Shown here piece after piece: positions 18,338 to 29,200 of a DNA stretch of 64,000 bases; positions within the stretch are counted from its first letter, which is position 1; every line of letters begins with the position of its first letter. The DNA is from Orbus hercynius (GTDB lineage Bacteria; Pseudomonadota; Gammaproteobacteria; Enterobacterales; Orbaceae), in NCBI RefSeq assembly GCF_003634275.1, contig NZ_RBWY01000001.1, positions 989,955 through 1,053,954 on the forward strand, written 5' to 3'. A model generated the notes under the pieces. That model was not told the DNA's origin. It searched no databases and saw only the letters and a program-made list of their open reading frames with translations. The position numbers and the translations under genes were made by a program.

Positions 18338-21277
18338 CTATTTGATCAAAAAATGTAGTTTGTCTAACGATATTGAACCAATTGGTTGCCGGTCACATAC
18401 AGCATAATAAATGGCTTCATCACATCGGTTGCCTGTGCCACCAACTTTATTTAAGTCATCTTCGGTATAACTCAAATACAAGGGATAATCCGCATCTCGG
18501 GCATAACTTTCAAGCACGGTGCAGCGTGCTTGCTGTTTCTTGATAGGAATGCCTTTAACAGGATGCGTTGGCTCGATATTGCCATGTTTTTGAGCGATAT
18601 AGTTTATTAAGCCTCTATCTCGAATCGTATTTAACGATTCAGTCAAGTTATCATATTCAGCTGAATCATCGAATGGTGGCTGATAAGCATAACGATTTTC
18701 AAATACTGGCGATTGATAATCATTGATATTCAAAACAGCAAGTTGAACGAAACGATTATCACCACGTAACGAATTTTTACTGATTTTAACTTTACGTTCA
18801 GTACTTTTAGTTCGGATTATTTTAGTCGGTTCGGTCACTTTTTTATTAATCAGCATAATACTTTTCTTTAAAGCACTGTCCATATCTTGCAATACTGCGG
18901 ACTTTTGCTGTTGTGCCTGTTGCTGTCGATAAAACTCACGGTACAGCTGATAGCATTGAGATAATTTGATTGGTAGTGCTGATAACTGCTGTTGTAAAAA
19001 ATCAAACCAGGCTTTGGTTGTTTGTAAACAATTTACCTGATTTAAAAAATAGGCAGACGCGCCTTTGCAGCTACCTTTTTTAATATTTTCTGTTATCGCA
19101 ACTTGCAGCAGATTCACCTCAATACTTTCTCCAAAACGGTCTAAACGACCAAGACGCTGAAGCATATTTTCAGGAGAGGTCATCTCGATTAACATATGTT
19201 TGCTAGTAATGTTTAATGATGCCTGCACAATCGGGCCACTTCTTAATACTGAATATTTTTTATTACCCTCCTTTTTAAACGCATCATACACTTCATTAAA
19301 CCAGTATTTTTTATCACTTTTTTTATACTTAGAATGAAATAAAACGGCATTTTCATTATGCTTTTGATAGATAAAACCGAGTTGAGCGGTTAGCGCGGTA
19401 TTGGCAATAACAAAGGTTTGATCGGTATACTGTTGATAGAAAGGGTTGCCAACAATTTGTGTTTCATCATAATCAATAAACTCAATTTGATAGTCACATG
19501 TGTTAAATGATGGCATTTCAATCACATCATCAGGTGCTATTCCTAACATCTTTTCCAGATAGAAATAGTGTGGCGTAGCTGACACTAAAAGCGTATTTTT
19601 CTCATAATTTTTGCGCATATTCTTACAAGCAATTAATTCGGCAAATAAGAGATTAAAAATTTCCATGCCAATATATTCGTGATACTCATCAAAAATAATA
19701 TGCGCGTCCATAAAGGGCAATAAACTATTCACATTGCTATGAGTGATAATTGAACTCAAGATTTGATCAATGGTGGTAACCACCACATCACCTGAGAAGT
19801 AATCTTCATCTGGCGTTGTATGATTCCACTGATTAGTGAATTTAAATTCACCGGTAAAAATTTCAACTCTTGCATCAGGTAAATAGGTTTCAATCAACTC
19901 TTGAAATATACCTTGGCACACTTGTACCCTAGGACAAATCCAAATTATTTTTTGGCTACTTTTTAGTCTTGCCCACTCTAATGCAATGCGGGTTTTGCCA
20001 CATCCAGCTGGCCCTGCTAGCACCGCAATATCTCGAACCTCGGCTAATGTTTTAGCGACTAAATTTTGCTGTTGTGTACGTTCACTATTAGCAAACTTAG
20101 TCGTAGCATTAGATAAATGTTGCGCTAAATTAGACGATAACTCTTGATTGTCGAGTAACTCATCTAAGCGCTGTTGCTCAATATAATCACACAAGTCTTG
20201 CGCGGTTAACTTAGATATCAACCTATCGGCACTAATCACACACGCTCGCAGTAAATTATATTGACCATTTAATTCACTTTTACTTTTCAACACATCTGTT
20301 AAATCATTGTTAGAGTAAGATTTAAAATCGGGTAAACCTTTATCTTTGATTTGGTACTCAAAATTGGCAATGGTGTCTGGTGTTAAGTCAAATGTCAGTG
20401 GAAAATGACGTTCAACTAAATCAATATGATGATATCGCTTAGCTATCAAGTTGATCTGCTTAACTAAATTGCAGCTGTCGTTAATCAGCGTAATCAGTTT
20501 TTCGGCACCAATATTTTTAATTAAGTATTCATAGATTTTATCTACACCAGTAAAATCATCATTTTGCCGATAAGGTTTGGCATGATGCCAATAGATAACG
20601 TGCTGCAAACTGGTTTTTTGACGAGGATTTAGGCCTTTTGATTGTTGTTCTAAAAAATGAAATATCGCCAGTGATATTTCATTATGACGTGGATGCTTAT
20701 CAAAGCTAAACTTACTATCAATATGCTGTCCATCTTCATCTGGATCTTTTTGTTTACCCTTTTTTACCCACTCTTGAAAATGCGGATCTAACTTCCCGAT
20801 ATCGTGTAAACATCCAGCTAAAAAAGCCACTTTAGATAAATTATCATGGTCATTATTCGCCACGACTTTATTAAATAATTGCTGTGCCAGGTAGCCAACA
20901 GCAAATAAATGTTCGACTAAAAGTTGTCCATGTGTGTTGGCATAAAATTGGTCTTTTTTCATTTTCATTGTTCTCACATCCATGAATAGATCTTTTTGTG
21001 TACTGTTAACCGGAACAATACCTTGATGATTAAATTTATGGCGATTACCAACGATCCAAAGCAGTTCACTGCGGTGTCGCCCTCTAATACGATGGCAACT
21101 CACTGCGGTACTTTTCGTTACCGTATTTTTCAGCATTCGCCTTATCGCTTGTAGCCCCTCTAAGGTAATAACCGTTTGCCAAGTGTTATCACCAATACGA
21201 TCAGCAAAAGCATCTAAAATTCGGCGGGTACGTGCTAATGCTTTTTTTTCACATTGACTAATAAGTGTTACGATCAT
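18338..21277 (-). CDS. cas2-3: Cas2-3 fusion: adaptation subunit plus HD nuclease/helicase
   Basis: The 979-residue product is the Cas2-Cas3 fusion that defines type I-F. The Cas2 part is N-terminal ([20 protein letters not shown], residues 1-90). The HD nuclease domain follows (EHLF near 122 and HDIGK at 158-162). The superfamily 2 helicase has Walker A GPAGCGKT near 422-429, DEYH near 530, and SATPHYF. All catalytic motifs are intact. The ATG at 21277 is used because it starts the Cas2 domain and follows AGGGG; 14 upstream in-frame codons are not part of it. It joins with Cas1 for spacer uptake and is recruited by Cascade to degrade targets. Confidence 0.97.
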   Translation of the reverse strand: MIVTLISQCEKKALARTRRILDAFADRIGDNTWQTVITLEGLQAIRRMLKNTVTKSTAVSCHRIRGRHRSELLWIVGNRHKFNHQGIVPVNSTQKDLFMDVRTMKMKKDQFYANTHGQLLVEHLFAVGYLAQQLFNKVVANNDHDNLSKVAFLAGCLHDIGKLDPHFQEWVKKGKQKDPDEDGQHIDSKFSFDKHPRHNEISLAIFHFLEQQSKGLNPRQKTSLQHVIYWHHAKPYRQNDDFTGVDKIYEYLIKNIGAEKLITLINDSCNLVKQINLIAKRYHHIDLVERHFPLTFDLTPDTIANFEYQIKDKGLPDFKSYSNNDLTDVLKSKSELNGQYNLLRACVISADRLISKLTAQDLCDYIEQQRLDELLDNQELSSNLAQHLSNATTKFANSERTQQQNLVAKTLAEVRDIAVLAGPAGCGKTRIALEWARLKSSQKIIWICPRVQVCQGIFQELIETYLPDARVEIFTGEFKFTNQWNHTTPDEDYFSGDVVVTTIDQILSSIITHSNVNSLLPFMDAHIIFDEYHEYIGMEIFNLLFAELIACKNMRKNYEKNTLLVSATPHYFYLEKMLGIAPDDVIEMPSFNTCDYQIEFIDYDETQIVGNPFYQQYTDQTFVIANTALTAQLGFIYQKHNENAVLFHSKYKKSDKKYWFNEVYDAFKKEGNKKYSVLRSGPIVQASLNITSKHMLIEMTSPENMLQRLGRLDRFGESIEVNLLQVAITENIKKGSCKGASAYFLNQVNCLQTTKAWFDFLQQQLSALPIKLSQCYQLYREFYRQQQAQQQKSAVLQDMDSALKKSIMLINKKVTEPTKIIRTKSTERKVKISKNSLRGDNRFVQLAVLNINDYQSPVFENRYAYQPPFDDSAEYDNLTESLNTIRDRGLINYIAQKHGNIEPTHPVKGIPIKKQQARCTVLESYARDADYPLYLSYTEDDLNKVGGTGNRCDEAIYYAVCDRQPIGSISLDKLHFLIK

Positions 21278-21335
21278 TATGACCCCTGATAAAAACCGCA
21301 AAATACATGGGTTAAACATAGACTAATTCACTTCA

Positions 21336-22286
21336 TTATTTACCATGTGCTAACGCAATACTTTTTACTTGCTCAAACATAAAATCTAAACATTGATGTT
21401 CAGTAAATTTTTGTAAAATCTGTTGACGAAACTGTTGCTCAGTCATTTTTTCTTGTGCACAAATAAAGGACCAAGGTAGAATAATGGCATCTTTAATCAA
21501 ATCCGCCACATCAAAAACGAGTGCTCCTCTGCGTGTTTTGCCGTGCATCACCGCAAAGCCATGAGGAATTCCTAGCACCCAAAGGCAGCATGCCGCTAAT
21601 CCATAAGCAAGATAATTGCCATGGTTTAAAAATTGATTAGGAAGATCGGGATCGTCTCGCTGCCGAAGGAAATTAGGCGTACTCGTTTTTTGAGCAACGT
21701 ATCTATAGAGCTGTTTAGTTAGGCTCGCCTCCGCCAGAAGCAAGTCCCCCACTTTATCCACTTGTGTGATTTTATTTTCAAACGCAATAAATTGCGGCCC
21801 AACAATCGAATCATCGTAAAAAATCCCTTCTGCTTTAAGCTCTTTATCTTTCGACCAAATAGAACGAATAAACGAAATTCTAGCTTGCTGAAATGTTTTT
21901 GCTGCCTCAAGACGCTTCGCCTCATTAAACCAAAACTGCATCCAACCTTGGATATATTCGGTAGGACGGTACTCACTTTGTGGCATCAACCATTCAATTT
22001 CTGCTCCCATAAAAAGCGGTGTACCACCTCCGCCACAAAAACCGACAAGCACACCGGCACTCGATAGCATCCTCATAGCAGCTTGAGTAATAGACGTGCC
22101 TGTTCCTAAAAGAATAACGGTCGTGTTAGCAATCGGGATATTCCAGTATAGGTTGTCATATTTCGCTTCGGTCAAATATAAAACCCGCCCGTCTTTTTGC
22201 ATCACACGGCAGTGCTCTAAATAATAGATATTAGCTCGCTTGGAATGTAGAATAGCTTTTAAATCGCTAGGAGAAAGTTGTTCCAT
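21336..22286 (-). CDS. cas1: Cas1 integrase, type I-F
   Basis: Cas1 forms the spacer integrase with the Cas2 part of Cas2-3. The 316-residue product begins with the I-F signature (SDLKAILHSKRANIYYLEHCRV). It keeps the metal ligands E186 (LLAEASLTKQLY), H248 (MHGKTRRG), D259 and D262 (FDVADL). It is the first gene of the cas operon; a TTGACG/TATATT promoter lies just upstream. No clear ribosome site precedes the ATG at 22286. All adaptation residues are intact, in line with a long array and related spacers. Confidence 0.97.
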   Translation of the reverse strand: MEQLSPSDLKAILHSKRANIYYLEHCRVMQKDGRVLYLTEAKYDNLYWNIPIANTTVILLGTGTSITQAAMRMLSSAGVLVGFCGGGGTPLFMGAEIEWLMPQSEYRPTEYIQGWMQFWFNEAKRLEAAKTFQQARISFIRSIWSKDKELKAEGIFYDDSIVGPQFIAFENKITQVDKVGDLLLAEASLTKQLYRYVAQKTSTPNFLRQRDDPDLPNQFLNHGNYLAYGLAACCLWVLGIPHGFAVMHGKTRRGALVFDVADLIKDAIILPWSFICAQEKMTEQQFRQQILQKFTEHQCLDFMFEQVKSIALAHGK

Positions 22287-22317
22287 ATTGTTAGTTATAA
22301 GAAATTCATATCGGTTT

Positions 22318-22345
22318 AATATAAAAGATAATTATATATCGTCAA
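22318..22345 (-). promoter_or_regulatory. Predicted promoter of the cas operon
   Basis: On the minus strand TTGACG (22345-22340) and TATATT (22323-22318) are 16 bases apart. Transcription would begin near 22311, 25 bases before the cas1 ATG. Confidence 0.5.
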
Positions 22346-22518
22346 TATTTATTTGGCAGCAAGCATTAAAAATTTAATGTCCATCTCATAATTAATCGAT
22401 ACACAATCAATTAAACTGCGTATCAATTAAAAACTTCATTCGGATATTTTGTTGAATTGAGAGTATTTAGGGTATGTAACGGTCAAGCTCACAATATGAC
22501 AATGATTAAAATAGTGTT

Positions 22519-22545
22519 GTTCACAACCAACATAAGGCAATAAAC
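22519..22545 (+). repeat. Weak degenerate CRISPR repeat-like sequence in plus orientation
   Basis: GTTCAC, CC, ACATA and GGCA occur in the order and spacing of the array repeat, allowing two substitutions and two single-base insertions. Its orientation is opposite to the array and to the element at 22578-22605. The stretch also forms a small palindrome of its own (GTTG-TTCA-CAAC), so chance cannot be excluded. Confidence 0.3.
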
Positions 22546-22577
22546 TATTAGAGGTGAGTAATGCTATTACGTATCAA

Positions 22578-22605
22578 TTTCTAAGCAGCCTATGTGGCAG
22601 TTAAC
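22578..22605 (-). repeat. Solitary CRISPR repeat upstream of cas1 (two mismatches)
   Basis: All 28 positions align with the array repeat except two (one inside the hairpin stem, one in the GTTCAC start, which becomes GTTAAC). It has the same orientation as the array but lies 7.2 kb away, on the far side of the cas operon, with no second intact repeat next to it. It could be a remnant or a source of a single atypical guide. Confidence 0.9.
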
Positions 22606-22787
22606 GGTTCATCATAATCACGAATAAGCAGATAATCATAGTGCAACACGCTAGCATTATTAATCATAAATTATCTGGTAAGCAAATATGGGATCGTTGA
22701 TCAGTTTAGGGCATCAAAGTGGGTAGTAATCACATGAATAACGCCTAGCATACCTGATGTAATAAATGGATAACAAAGCGATTAGGC

Positions 22788-23738
22788 TTAATTTTGTTGT
22801 TGTAAATACATACCCGCACCAAGCAGGCCTGGATCAGGATGAACAACGACATAAACGGGAATCGTTTTAAGCAAATATCCCATTCGCCCTTTTTGCTCAA
22901 AATTTTTTCTAAAATCGGATTGCTTAAAAAACTCAATAAAACGCGGTACAATACCACCTGCGATATATACGCCGCCTTTAGTGTTAAGTGTCAATGCTAA
23001 ATTCCCCCCAAAGCGTCCCATCAATGCACAAAAAAGTGTCAATGTTTCTACACAGAGAGAACAAGATTGGTTTAAAGCATTATCAACTATATCTTTAGGG
23101 TCAATCGTCGTATTATCAAGTTGCTGCATTGCAGCTAGTGCTTGATAAATGTTAACTAAACCATTACCAGAGAGCAAACGCTCAGCTGACACGCGACCAA
23201 ATTTTTGACGTAAGTGCGCTAATACCTGATTTTCATATTCACTAATCATTGGTAGCTCAACATGTCCCCCCTCGCCGGGTAAACTCAACCATTGCTGCTG
23301 CGTTTTAATTAAATGGGCAACGCCAAGCCCAGTACCGGCGCCATAAATTGCAACCGGATAATCGGTATCAGGCTGCGTTCCGCCAACTTGGCACACGTCT
23401 TTTGGCTGTAGCGCCGGTATAGACATCGCCACTGCCGTAAAATCATTGATTACCGCTAATTGTTTCAAGCCTAACGCAGCTTGTAATTCACTGCGTGAAA
23501 ACTGAATATGGTTATTTGTCATATCAATCCAGTCGCCTTCAATTGGACAAGCTATCGCTAGGCAGGCGCGTTCGATTTCCGTCGAACATTCATTGAGATA
23601 GTTTATGATTAATTGCTGTAAACTCATCTCAGCAGTAATAGTGAACTTTTTAATAACTGAAAGTGTTTGTGTCATGTGATCATACAAAGCAAAACGTGCA
23701 TTAGTGCCGCCAATATCAGCAACGAGTACCTGTTTCAT
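22788..23738 (-). CDS. glk: Glucokinase
   Basis: Glk phosphorylates intracellular glucose. The 316-residue product has the phosphate-binding ADIGGTNARFALYD at the N-terminus, the catalytic Asp at residue 99 (AVINDFTAV), the GAGTGLGVAHL loop and the C-terminal GGIVPRF segment of the ROK-unrelated bacterial glucokinase family. E. coli Glk is 321 residues. The ATG at 23738 follows AAGG at seven bases. It stands as its own unit, upstream of the CRISPR locus. Confidence 0.95.
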   Translation of the reverse strand: MKQVLVADIGGTNARFALYDHMTQTLSVIKKFTITAEMSLQQLIINYLNECSTEIERACLAIACPIEGDWIDMTNNHIQFSRSELQAALGLKQLAVINDFTAVAMSIPALQPKDVCQVGGTQPDTDYPVAIYGAGTGLGVAHLIKTQQQWLSLPGEGGHVELPMISEYENQVLAHLRQKFGRVSAERLLSGNGLVNIYQALAAMQQLDNTTIDPKDIVDNALNQSCSLCVETLTLFCALMGRFGGNLALTLNTKGGVYIAGGIVPRFIEFFKQSDFRKNFEQKGRMGYLLKTIPVYVVVHPDPGLLGAGMYLQQQN

Positions 23739-23840
23739 TCATCTACCTTCTCAATGATATTATTAAATCGTTATCTCAATTGCACCTTGCGGCACTGCTT
23801 AAGAATCTATTCAGTACGAAATACTATCAATTACCTAATT

Positions 23841-24785
23841 TTATAGCCACTTTTTCAATTTAAAATAGAAATACGGCGCTAAGCCGGCCACTAACATTAA
23901 TATGAGTGCCATCGGGTAACCTAAATCCCAATGAGTTTCTGGCATAAAATCAAAGTTCATCCCATATGCCGATGCAACCACTGTTGGGGGTAAGAATACC
24001 ACCGATACAACCGAGAAAATCTTAATAATCCGACTCTGTTCGATGTTAATAAAGCTGGTGGCCGCTTGCATTAAAAAGTTAACTTTTTGAAACAATGATT
24101 CATTGTGCGGAATCAGTGATTCAATATCGCGAATGACCTCCCGCGCCTGCTCTAACTGTACATTTGGCATTTTAGCACGTCTAACAAGATAGTTAAGAGC
24201 CCGCTGGCTATCCATCAAACAAAGTCGCACTTTCCAAGCAGTATCTTCAAGTTCAGCGAGTGTTGAAATCGCTTCATCGTAATGCTCTTGTGCACCACGA
24301 TTCATAATAATTAAACTGAGTTCTTCTAATTCACTATAGATGTTCTCAATTTCATCAGCCAATTGTTCCACTTTAACTTCAAACAAATCAAGTAAGATTT
24401 CGTAAGCATTACCGTCGATCACTTCTTGATAGCGCGAGCGCATGCGATACAAACGAAAGGCGGGTAAATCACGTTCTCTTAAGGTAAAAAGTCGACCATT
24501 ATGGATAGTAAATGCAACCGTGGAATTACCTGCTCGGTCTTCAACATCGGCATAAAAGAAAAAGGAGTGAACATGTAAACCTTCCTTATCTTCAAAGAAA
24601 CGCGCCGACGCTTCGATATCATCAAGCTCGATACTTGTTGCTAAATTTTGACCTAATTGGCTATAAATAAAGTCACGATCCGCCTCTTGTGGCTCAATCA
24701 GATCTATCCAAACGGCACTTTCGATATCCGCTTCATCGTGAATTTTAGCTAAGTGTTTATTATTTAATTTAAACCCATTGAGCAT
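23841..24785 (-). CDS. corA: Magnesium/cobalt transporter CorA
   Basis: CorA is a pentameric Mg2+ channel of the inner membrane. The 314-residue product has the long cytoplasmic domain, the stalk helix and two C-terminal membrane helices, with the selectivity motif YGMNF (about residue 280) between them and a basic tail (KLKKWL). The E. coli protein has 316 residues. GAGG precedes the ATG at 24785. Confidence 0.96.
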   Translation of the reverse strand: MLNGFKLNNKHLAKIHDEADIESAVWIDLIEPQEADRDFIYSQLGQNLATSIELDDIEASARFFEDKEGLHVHSFFFYADVEDRAGNSTVAFTIHNGRLFTLRERDLPAFRLYRMRSRYQEVIDGNAYEILLDLFEVKVEQLADEIENIYSELEELSLIIMNRGAQEHYDEAISTLAELEDTAWKVRLCLMDSQRALNYLVRRAKMPNVQLEQAREVIRDIESLIPHNESLFQKVNFLMQAATSFINIEQSRIIKIFSVVSVVFLPPTVVASAYGMNFDFMPETHWDLGYPMALILMLVAGLAPYFYFKLKKWL

Positions 24786-24829
24786 AACGGCCTCTTTGTT
24801 TTTATGACGACAAAATATTCAATTATACG

Positions 24830-25801
24830 CTACTTAACAGTTAATTTCACACCATTAAACATCGTTAATATTTGATTGTTATTAGCACAAGACAGTGCCT
24901 GGTTAACCGTTTTTTTATCAAGATGCGGGGAAAATTGATAAATAAAATCATACATGTAGTTGCGTAAATACAACGAACGTAAGAAAACGATATACGTTGT
25001 ATTATAAGAAAATAAATGGCTTGCATTTAAAATAATAAAATCGTTATCTTCCGTTTTATCCATTGCCATTTTAGCGATGATCCCAACGCCTACACCTAAT
25101 CTAACATAGGTTTTAATCAAGTCAGCATCCGCCGTATTAAAGATAATATTCGCTGATTGACCCGCTTTAATGAAGGTTTGCCTAATATCGACACCATCTT
25201 TTGCCGCATCGTAAGTAATGAGTGGATACTTAGCAAGTTCAGCAATTGATATCACTACCTGTTGCGCTAAGGGGTGAGTTTTAGGCACAATAATCGCCTG
25301 ATTCCAATGATAGCAAGGTAAAGCTATCATCTCCTCACTTAAATCAGTCAGATCGGTTAATACTGCAAAATCGGTCACTCTATTTTTAAGGTTTGCTAAA
25401 CATTGCGCCGAATCACCTTGTTCCATTTTCAAGGCAATATCGGTATAGTGTTGCATAAACACTCTGAGCACCGGCGGCAACGCATAACGTGCTTGAGTAT
25501 ACGTTGCGGTAATTGACAACATGCCGCAGTTCGGTTTAGTAAATTCTTGAGCAATAACTTTGATGTCATGTGTTTTATTTAGAATCGTTCTGGCAACATC
25601 AATAACTTTTTCACCAATTGGCGTAATACCCGATAAGTGTTTACCTGAGCGCTGAAAAATTTGTGCACCTAATTCATCTTCTAATTGCTTAATTTGCTTG
25701 CTAATACCTGGTTGAGAGGTAAACAGCTTTTCAGCTGTCAATGAAACATTGAGCTCATTATTAGCGACTTCAACAATATAACGAAGCTGCTGTAGTTTCA
25801 T
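24830..25801 (-). CDS. cysB: LysR-type regulator CysB
   Basis: CysB activates sulfate-assimilation and cysteine genes in response to N-acetylserine. The 323-residue product begins MKLQQLRYIVEVANN with the winged-helix motif (LFTSQPGISKQIKQLEDELG). The effector domain keeps the CysB-type segments TYTQARYALPPV, DADLIKTYVRLGVGVGIIA and RNYMYDFIYQFSPHL. The start is the ATG at 25801, preceded by AGGAG. It lies next to topA, as in E. coli, here directly downstream of it. Confidence 0.95.
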   Translation of the reverse strand: MKLQQLRYIVEVANNELNVSLTAEKLFTSQPGISKQIKQLEDELGAQIFQRSGKHLSGITPIGEKVIDVARTILNKTHDIKVIAQEFTKPNCGMLSITATYTQARYALPPVLRVFMQHYTDIALKMEQGDSAQCLANLKNRVTDFAVLTDLTDLSEEMIALPCYHWNQAIIVPKTHPLAQQVVISIAELAKYPLITYDAAKDGVDIRQTFIKAGQSANIIFNTADADLIKTYVRLGVGVGIIAKMAMDKTEDNDFIILNASHLFSYNTTYIVFLRSLYLRNYMYDFIYQFSPHLDKKTVNQALSCANNNQILTMFNGVKLTVK

Positions 25802-25832
25802 ATCATCTCCTCTCAAAACCGATCACTACAGG

Positions 25833-28448
25833 TTATTTTTTGCCTAGAACCCACTTACCATCGATATAATTAACTAACCAGCCCGTTGATTTACCATTAA
25901 CTTCAGATGTGACATATTGTTGTTTATTTTTACGACTAAAACGCACAATGGCATCATTACCCTCTGGATCTTGAGCGGGTGCTTGAGTTAAGTATTGGAA
26001 TTTAACTGGTAAGCGGTCTTTAAAACGTTTTAATTCAGCCACTAATGGAGCACGTGTTTCACGGGATTTCGGAAAATTATGTGCGGCCAAGAAGATACCC
26101 GAAGCGCCATCACGTAACACAAAGTGCGCATCGGATTTAGTGCATTTGAGTTCAGGTAAGTCAACAGGATCTTCTTTAGGCGGCGCTACATCACCATTTT
26201 TAAGAATCTTGCGCGTATTTTTACATTCCGTGTTGGTGCATCCCATATACAAGCCAAATCGGCCTGATTTAAGGTGCATTTCACTGCCACACTTCTCGCA
26301 TTCAATAATCGGTCCTTCATAAGTCTTGATTTTGAAATTACCTTCTTCGACCACAAATCCATCACAAATTGGATTATTACCACAAATATGTAGTTTATGG
26401 CTGCTATCAAGTAAATAGCTATCCATTGCGGTGTGGCATTTGGGGCATCGTTTACGTGCGCGTAATGCATCAGTTTCAGCATTACCAGATTCAAGATCAT
26501 CCTCTTCTAGCAGATTCAACGTTTCATGCTCAGGAATTAAGTTGATCGTTTGTTTACAGCGCTCTTTGGGTGGCAAGCTGTAGCCGGAACACGCTAGAAA
26601 CACACCGGTACTCGCTGTTTTAATGCCCATTTCACGACGGCAATTAGGACATTTTATCTCTGGCGTTAACACTAAAGGATTAAGCTGCATTCCGCCGTTA
26701 GTTGGCTCTTTTTCGGCCAGCTCGAGATGCTTTGAAAAATCATCAAAGAAATGATCGAGTACCGCTTTCCAATTATTTTTTGCGCTAGCAACATCATCGA
26801 GCGTATCTTCCATACGAGCAGTAAAATCGTAACTCATTAGGTCGTTAAAGTTTTCACTTAATCGGTCAGTGACAATTTCCCCAATTTTTTCAGCATAAAA
26901 ACGGCGGCTATCCAGTCGAACGTAACCACGATCTTGAATGGTTGAAATAATTGTGGCATAGGTTGATGGCCGACCAATACCGCGTTTTTCTAATTCACGA
27001 ACTAACGAAGCTTCATTATAACGCGCAGGCGGCTTAGTAAAATGCTGTGCTGGTTTTAATGTTAATAAGTTAAGCGTTTCATTTACATTAACTGTAGGCA
27101 GTATTTTATCATCATTATTTTTCAGCAATTGTGGCTGCACTTTTGTCCAACCATCAAAACGCAATGTGCGACCTTTTGCCTTTAATAAGAAATCGGCTGC
27201 TTTAGCTGTAATCGTTGTTGAGTTGTATTCTGCTGCTGTCATTTGGCAAGCAACAAATTGCCGCCAGATAAGCTGATATAATTTACGTGCATCAGATTCG
27301 AGGTCTTTTAATTGCTCACCTAGCAACGCAACATCAGACGGTCGAATCGCTTCATGCGCTTCTTGTGAGTTTTGTTTACTAGAATAAAAATTTGGTTTTT
27401 GTGGTAAGTATTTTTGGCCAAACTCTTTTTCGATATAGCCCCGAACCATATTCAATGCATCTTGACTTAAATTGGTTGAATCGGTACGCATGTAAGTAAT
27501 ATAACCCGCTTCATACAAACGCTGAGCAAGTGTCATGGTTTTTTTTACACCAAAACCGAGTCTGGTACTTGCAGCTTGTTGTAAGGTAGAGGTTATAAAA
27601 GGCGCAGTGGGATTACTTTTTGTTGGTTTTTCATCAATGCTTTTTACTTGATATTGGCAATTATTGAGCGCGGCTAATGCCATATCAATGGCAATACGAT
27701 CTTTGGGTTCAAACACTTTATCGTTAAAGTGTGTTACTTGCATCGAGATTGTCTCTTTACCTTGCGTGCTAAAGTCAGCATACAGATCCCAAAACTCTTC
27801 AGGAATAAATGAATGAATTTCACGTTCACGTTCAACCACCAATCGCACAGCAACTGATTGCACGCGTCCTGCTGATAATCCACGCGCCACTTTTTTCCAC
27901 AATAATGGCGATAACATAAAACCAACCACGCGATCCATAAAGCGACGTGCCTGCTGAGCATTGACACGATCAATATCGAGTAAACTCGGTTTTTTAAAGG
28001 CATTTTGAATAGCGGTTTTGGTGATTTCGTTAAAGACAACGCGACGATATTTATCATCATCACCACCAATGACCTCCTTCAGATGCCATGCAATCGCTTC
28101 CCCTTCTCTATCCAAGTCGGTTGCGAGATAAATAGTATCGGCATCTTTTGCTAATTTTTTCAATTCTGCAACAACTTTGCTTTTACCTGGTAAAATTTCG
28201 TAATGGGCTTGCCAATCATGATAAGGATCAACCCCCATACGATCAACTAATGCTTGCTCTGGTGAGCGCTTGATTTTTTTAGTCGTCGTTTTTTTACTAT
28301 CCTCAGTTGAAGAGGCAGATTTATTACCGCTGACAGGCAGATCGCGAATGTGACCAATACTGGATTTAACAATATAATCTTTACCGAGATATTTATTGAT
28401 AGTTTTTGCTTTTGCTGGTGATTCCACGATAACTAGGGATTTTCCCAT
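25833..28448 (-). CDS. topA: DNA topoisomerase I
   Basis: TopA relaxes negative supercoils through a 5'-phosphotyrosine intermediate. The 871-residue product has the Toprim residues E9, D111, D113 and E115 ([13 protein letters not shown]) and the active-site Tyr at 319 ([11 protein letters not shown]), exactly the E. coli numbering. Behind the core are C4 zinc-ribbon motifs ([27 protein letters not shown]) and a C-terminal single-strand-binding tail. The linker after residue 43 (serine/lysine-rich) is slightly longer than in E. coli. Confidence 0.98.
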   Translation of the reverse strand: MGKSLVIVESPAKAKTINKYLGKDYIVKSSIGHIRDLPVSGNKSASSTEDSKKTTTKKIKRSPEQALVDRMGVDPYHDWQAHYEILPGKSKVVAELKKLAKDADTIYLATDLDREGEAIAWHLKEVIGGDDDKYRRVVFNEITKTAIQNAFKKPSLLDIDRVNAQQARRFMDRVVGFMLSPLLWKKVARGLSAGRVQSVAVRLVVEREREIHSFIPEEFWDLYADFSTQGKETISMQVTHFNDKVFEPKDRIAIDMALAALNNCQYQVKSIDEKPTKSNPTAPFITSTLQQAASTRLGFGVKKTMTLAQRLYEAGYITYMRTDSTNLSQDALNMVRGYIEKEFGQKYLPQKPNFYSSKQNSQEAHEAIRPSDVALLGEQLKDLESDARKLYQLIWRQFVACQMTAAEYNSTTITAKAADFLLKAKGRTLRFDGWTKVQPQLLKNNDDKILPTVNVNETLNLLTLKPAQHFTKPPARYNEASLVRELEKRGIGRPSTYATIISTIQDRGYVRLDSRRFYAEKIGEIVTDRLSENFNDLMSYDFTARMEDTLDDVASAKNNWKAVLDHFFDDFSKHLELAEKEPTNGGMQLNPLVLTPEIKCPNCRREMGIKTASTGVFLACSGYSLPPKERCKQTINLIPEHETLNLLEEDDLESGNAETDALRARKRCPKCHTAMDSYLLDSSHKLHICGNNPICDGFVVEEGNFKIKTYEGPIIECEKCGSEMHLKSGRFGLYMGCTNTECKNTRKILKNGDVAPPKEDPVDLPELKCTKSDAHFVLRDGASGIFLAAHNFPKSRETRAPLVAELKRFKDRLPVKFQYLTQAPAQDPEGNDAIVRFSRKNKQQYVTSEVNGKSTGWLVNYIDGKWVLGKK

Positions 28449-28492
28449 AATTCTTACCTACATTTTCAATATGAAATTTATTAAGATTTAAG

Positions 28493-28957
28493 TTAACTGT
28501 TTTCTTGGTTATTAAACAGTAAAGACATTAAATCATCTTTAATCGTTGATACTTTATTGGCGTACTGCTCTTTTTGTTCAGCATCTTCAATAAGCTGAAT
28601 AATGACTTCTGATAACGTTGCGTTACGTCGTTTTGCTAGATTCGCTAAACGTTGCCAAACAAGAAACTCAAGATCAATGGATTTTTTACGTGTATTTTGA
28701 CTTTCAGCGTTAAAATGACGCTTTCGTCTTGCTCGAATGGTTTGCTTCATTCGATTTTCTAATTCAGGATTAAGATGTTGTTTTATCCAATCATGTATAT
28801 TTGTTGGATTATGCTCCAACAATAATAACTGCTGTACGGCATATTGCGCTTCACTACGTTCTATATGGCAGGTGATAGCCTCACCTTCTTGATGCCGTTT
28901 GACTAAATACTTCCATTTCCAACCACATTCTAGATTTTCTAACTGTTGGTATTTCAT
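28493..28957 (-). CDS. matP: Macrodomain Ter protein MatP
   Basis: MatP binds matS sites and organises the replication-terminus domain. The 154-residue product begins [19 protein letters not shown] and has the highly conserved [16 protein letters not shown] followed by [17 protein letters not shown], i.e. the four-helix bundle and the ribbon-helix-helix DNA-binding part, ending in the tetramerising coiled coil. Its presence implies Ter-domain organisation in this chromosome. I did not see a matS site in the window. It is 44 bases upstream of topA. Confidence 0.95.
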   Translation of the reverse strand: MKYQQLENLECGWKWKYLVKRHQEGEAITCHIERSEAQYAVQQLLLLEHNPTNIHDWIKQHLNPELENRMKQTIRARRKRHFNAESQNTRKKSIDLEFLVWQRLANLAKRRNATLSEVIIQLIEDAEQKEQYANKVSTIKDDLMSLLFNNQENS

Positions 28958-29167
28958 ACTTTTTTCTTAGTGACGCTGTAACTTAGCCGATATTTTTATC
29001 ATTGTTCGGCATGAAACTCAACTGATTTATTATTTATCTGTTCATTAAAGCGACGTGTTTATGACACTAGTGTGGTGCTAATAAAGCATCGTTTCAACTC
29101 ATATCACCCAATTTTTCACGTTTTTAACATATCGGTTGCACACTGAAGCCACAATTTAAAACGCATT

Positions 29168-29191
29168 AAAAAGGGACATATCGTCCCTTTT
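29168..29191. terminator. Terminator of the potFGHI operon
   Basis: AAAAGGGAC-ATATC-GTCCCTTTT forms a 9-bp stem followed by T residues on both strands. It lies ten bases after the potI stop on the minus strand. Confidence 0.8.
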
Positions 29192-29200
29192 ATATTCACT

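Larger units (their letters stand above)
22287..22787. other. 500-base region between glk and cas1 with repeat-like elements
   Basis: No protein gene is visible. The region holds the cas promoter (22318-22345), a convincing solitary CRISPR-type repeat (22578-22605) and a weaker inverted repeat-like sequence (22519-22545), each listed separately. The 10-mer CGTATCAATT occurs at 22419-22428 and again at 22570-22579, where it abuts the solitary repeat. Confidence 0.6.

Noticed and set aside
15697-22286. Possible Tn7-associated type I-F3 system
   Set aside because: No tnsA, tnsB, tnsC or tniQ gene is present, and cas1 and an intact cas2-3 are present, which I-F3 systems lack.
22395-22428. Self-targeting of the cas promoter by a guide from the solitary repeat
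   Set aside because: Only eight bases match, the PAM is wrong and the site lies upstream of the -35; kept only as a low-interest observation.
28493-29200. matS site near matP
   Set aside because: A scan by eye of GTCAC occurrences in the window found none with the matching GTGAC arm at the right distance.
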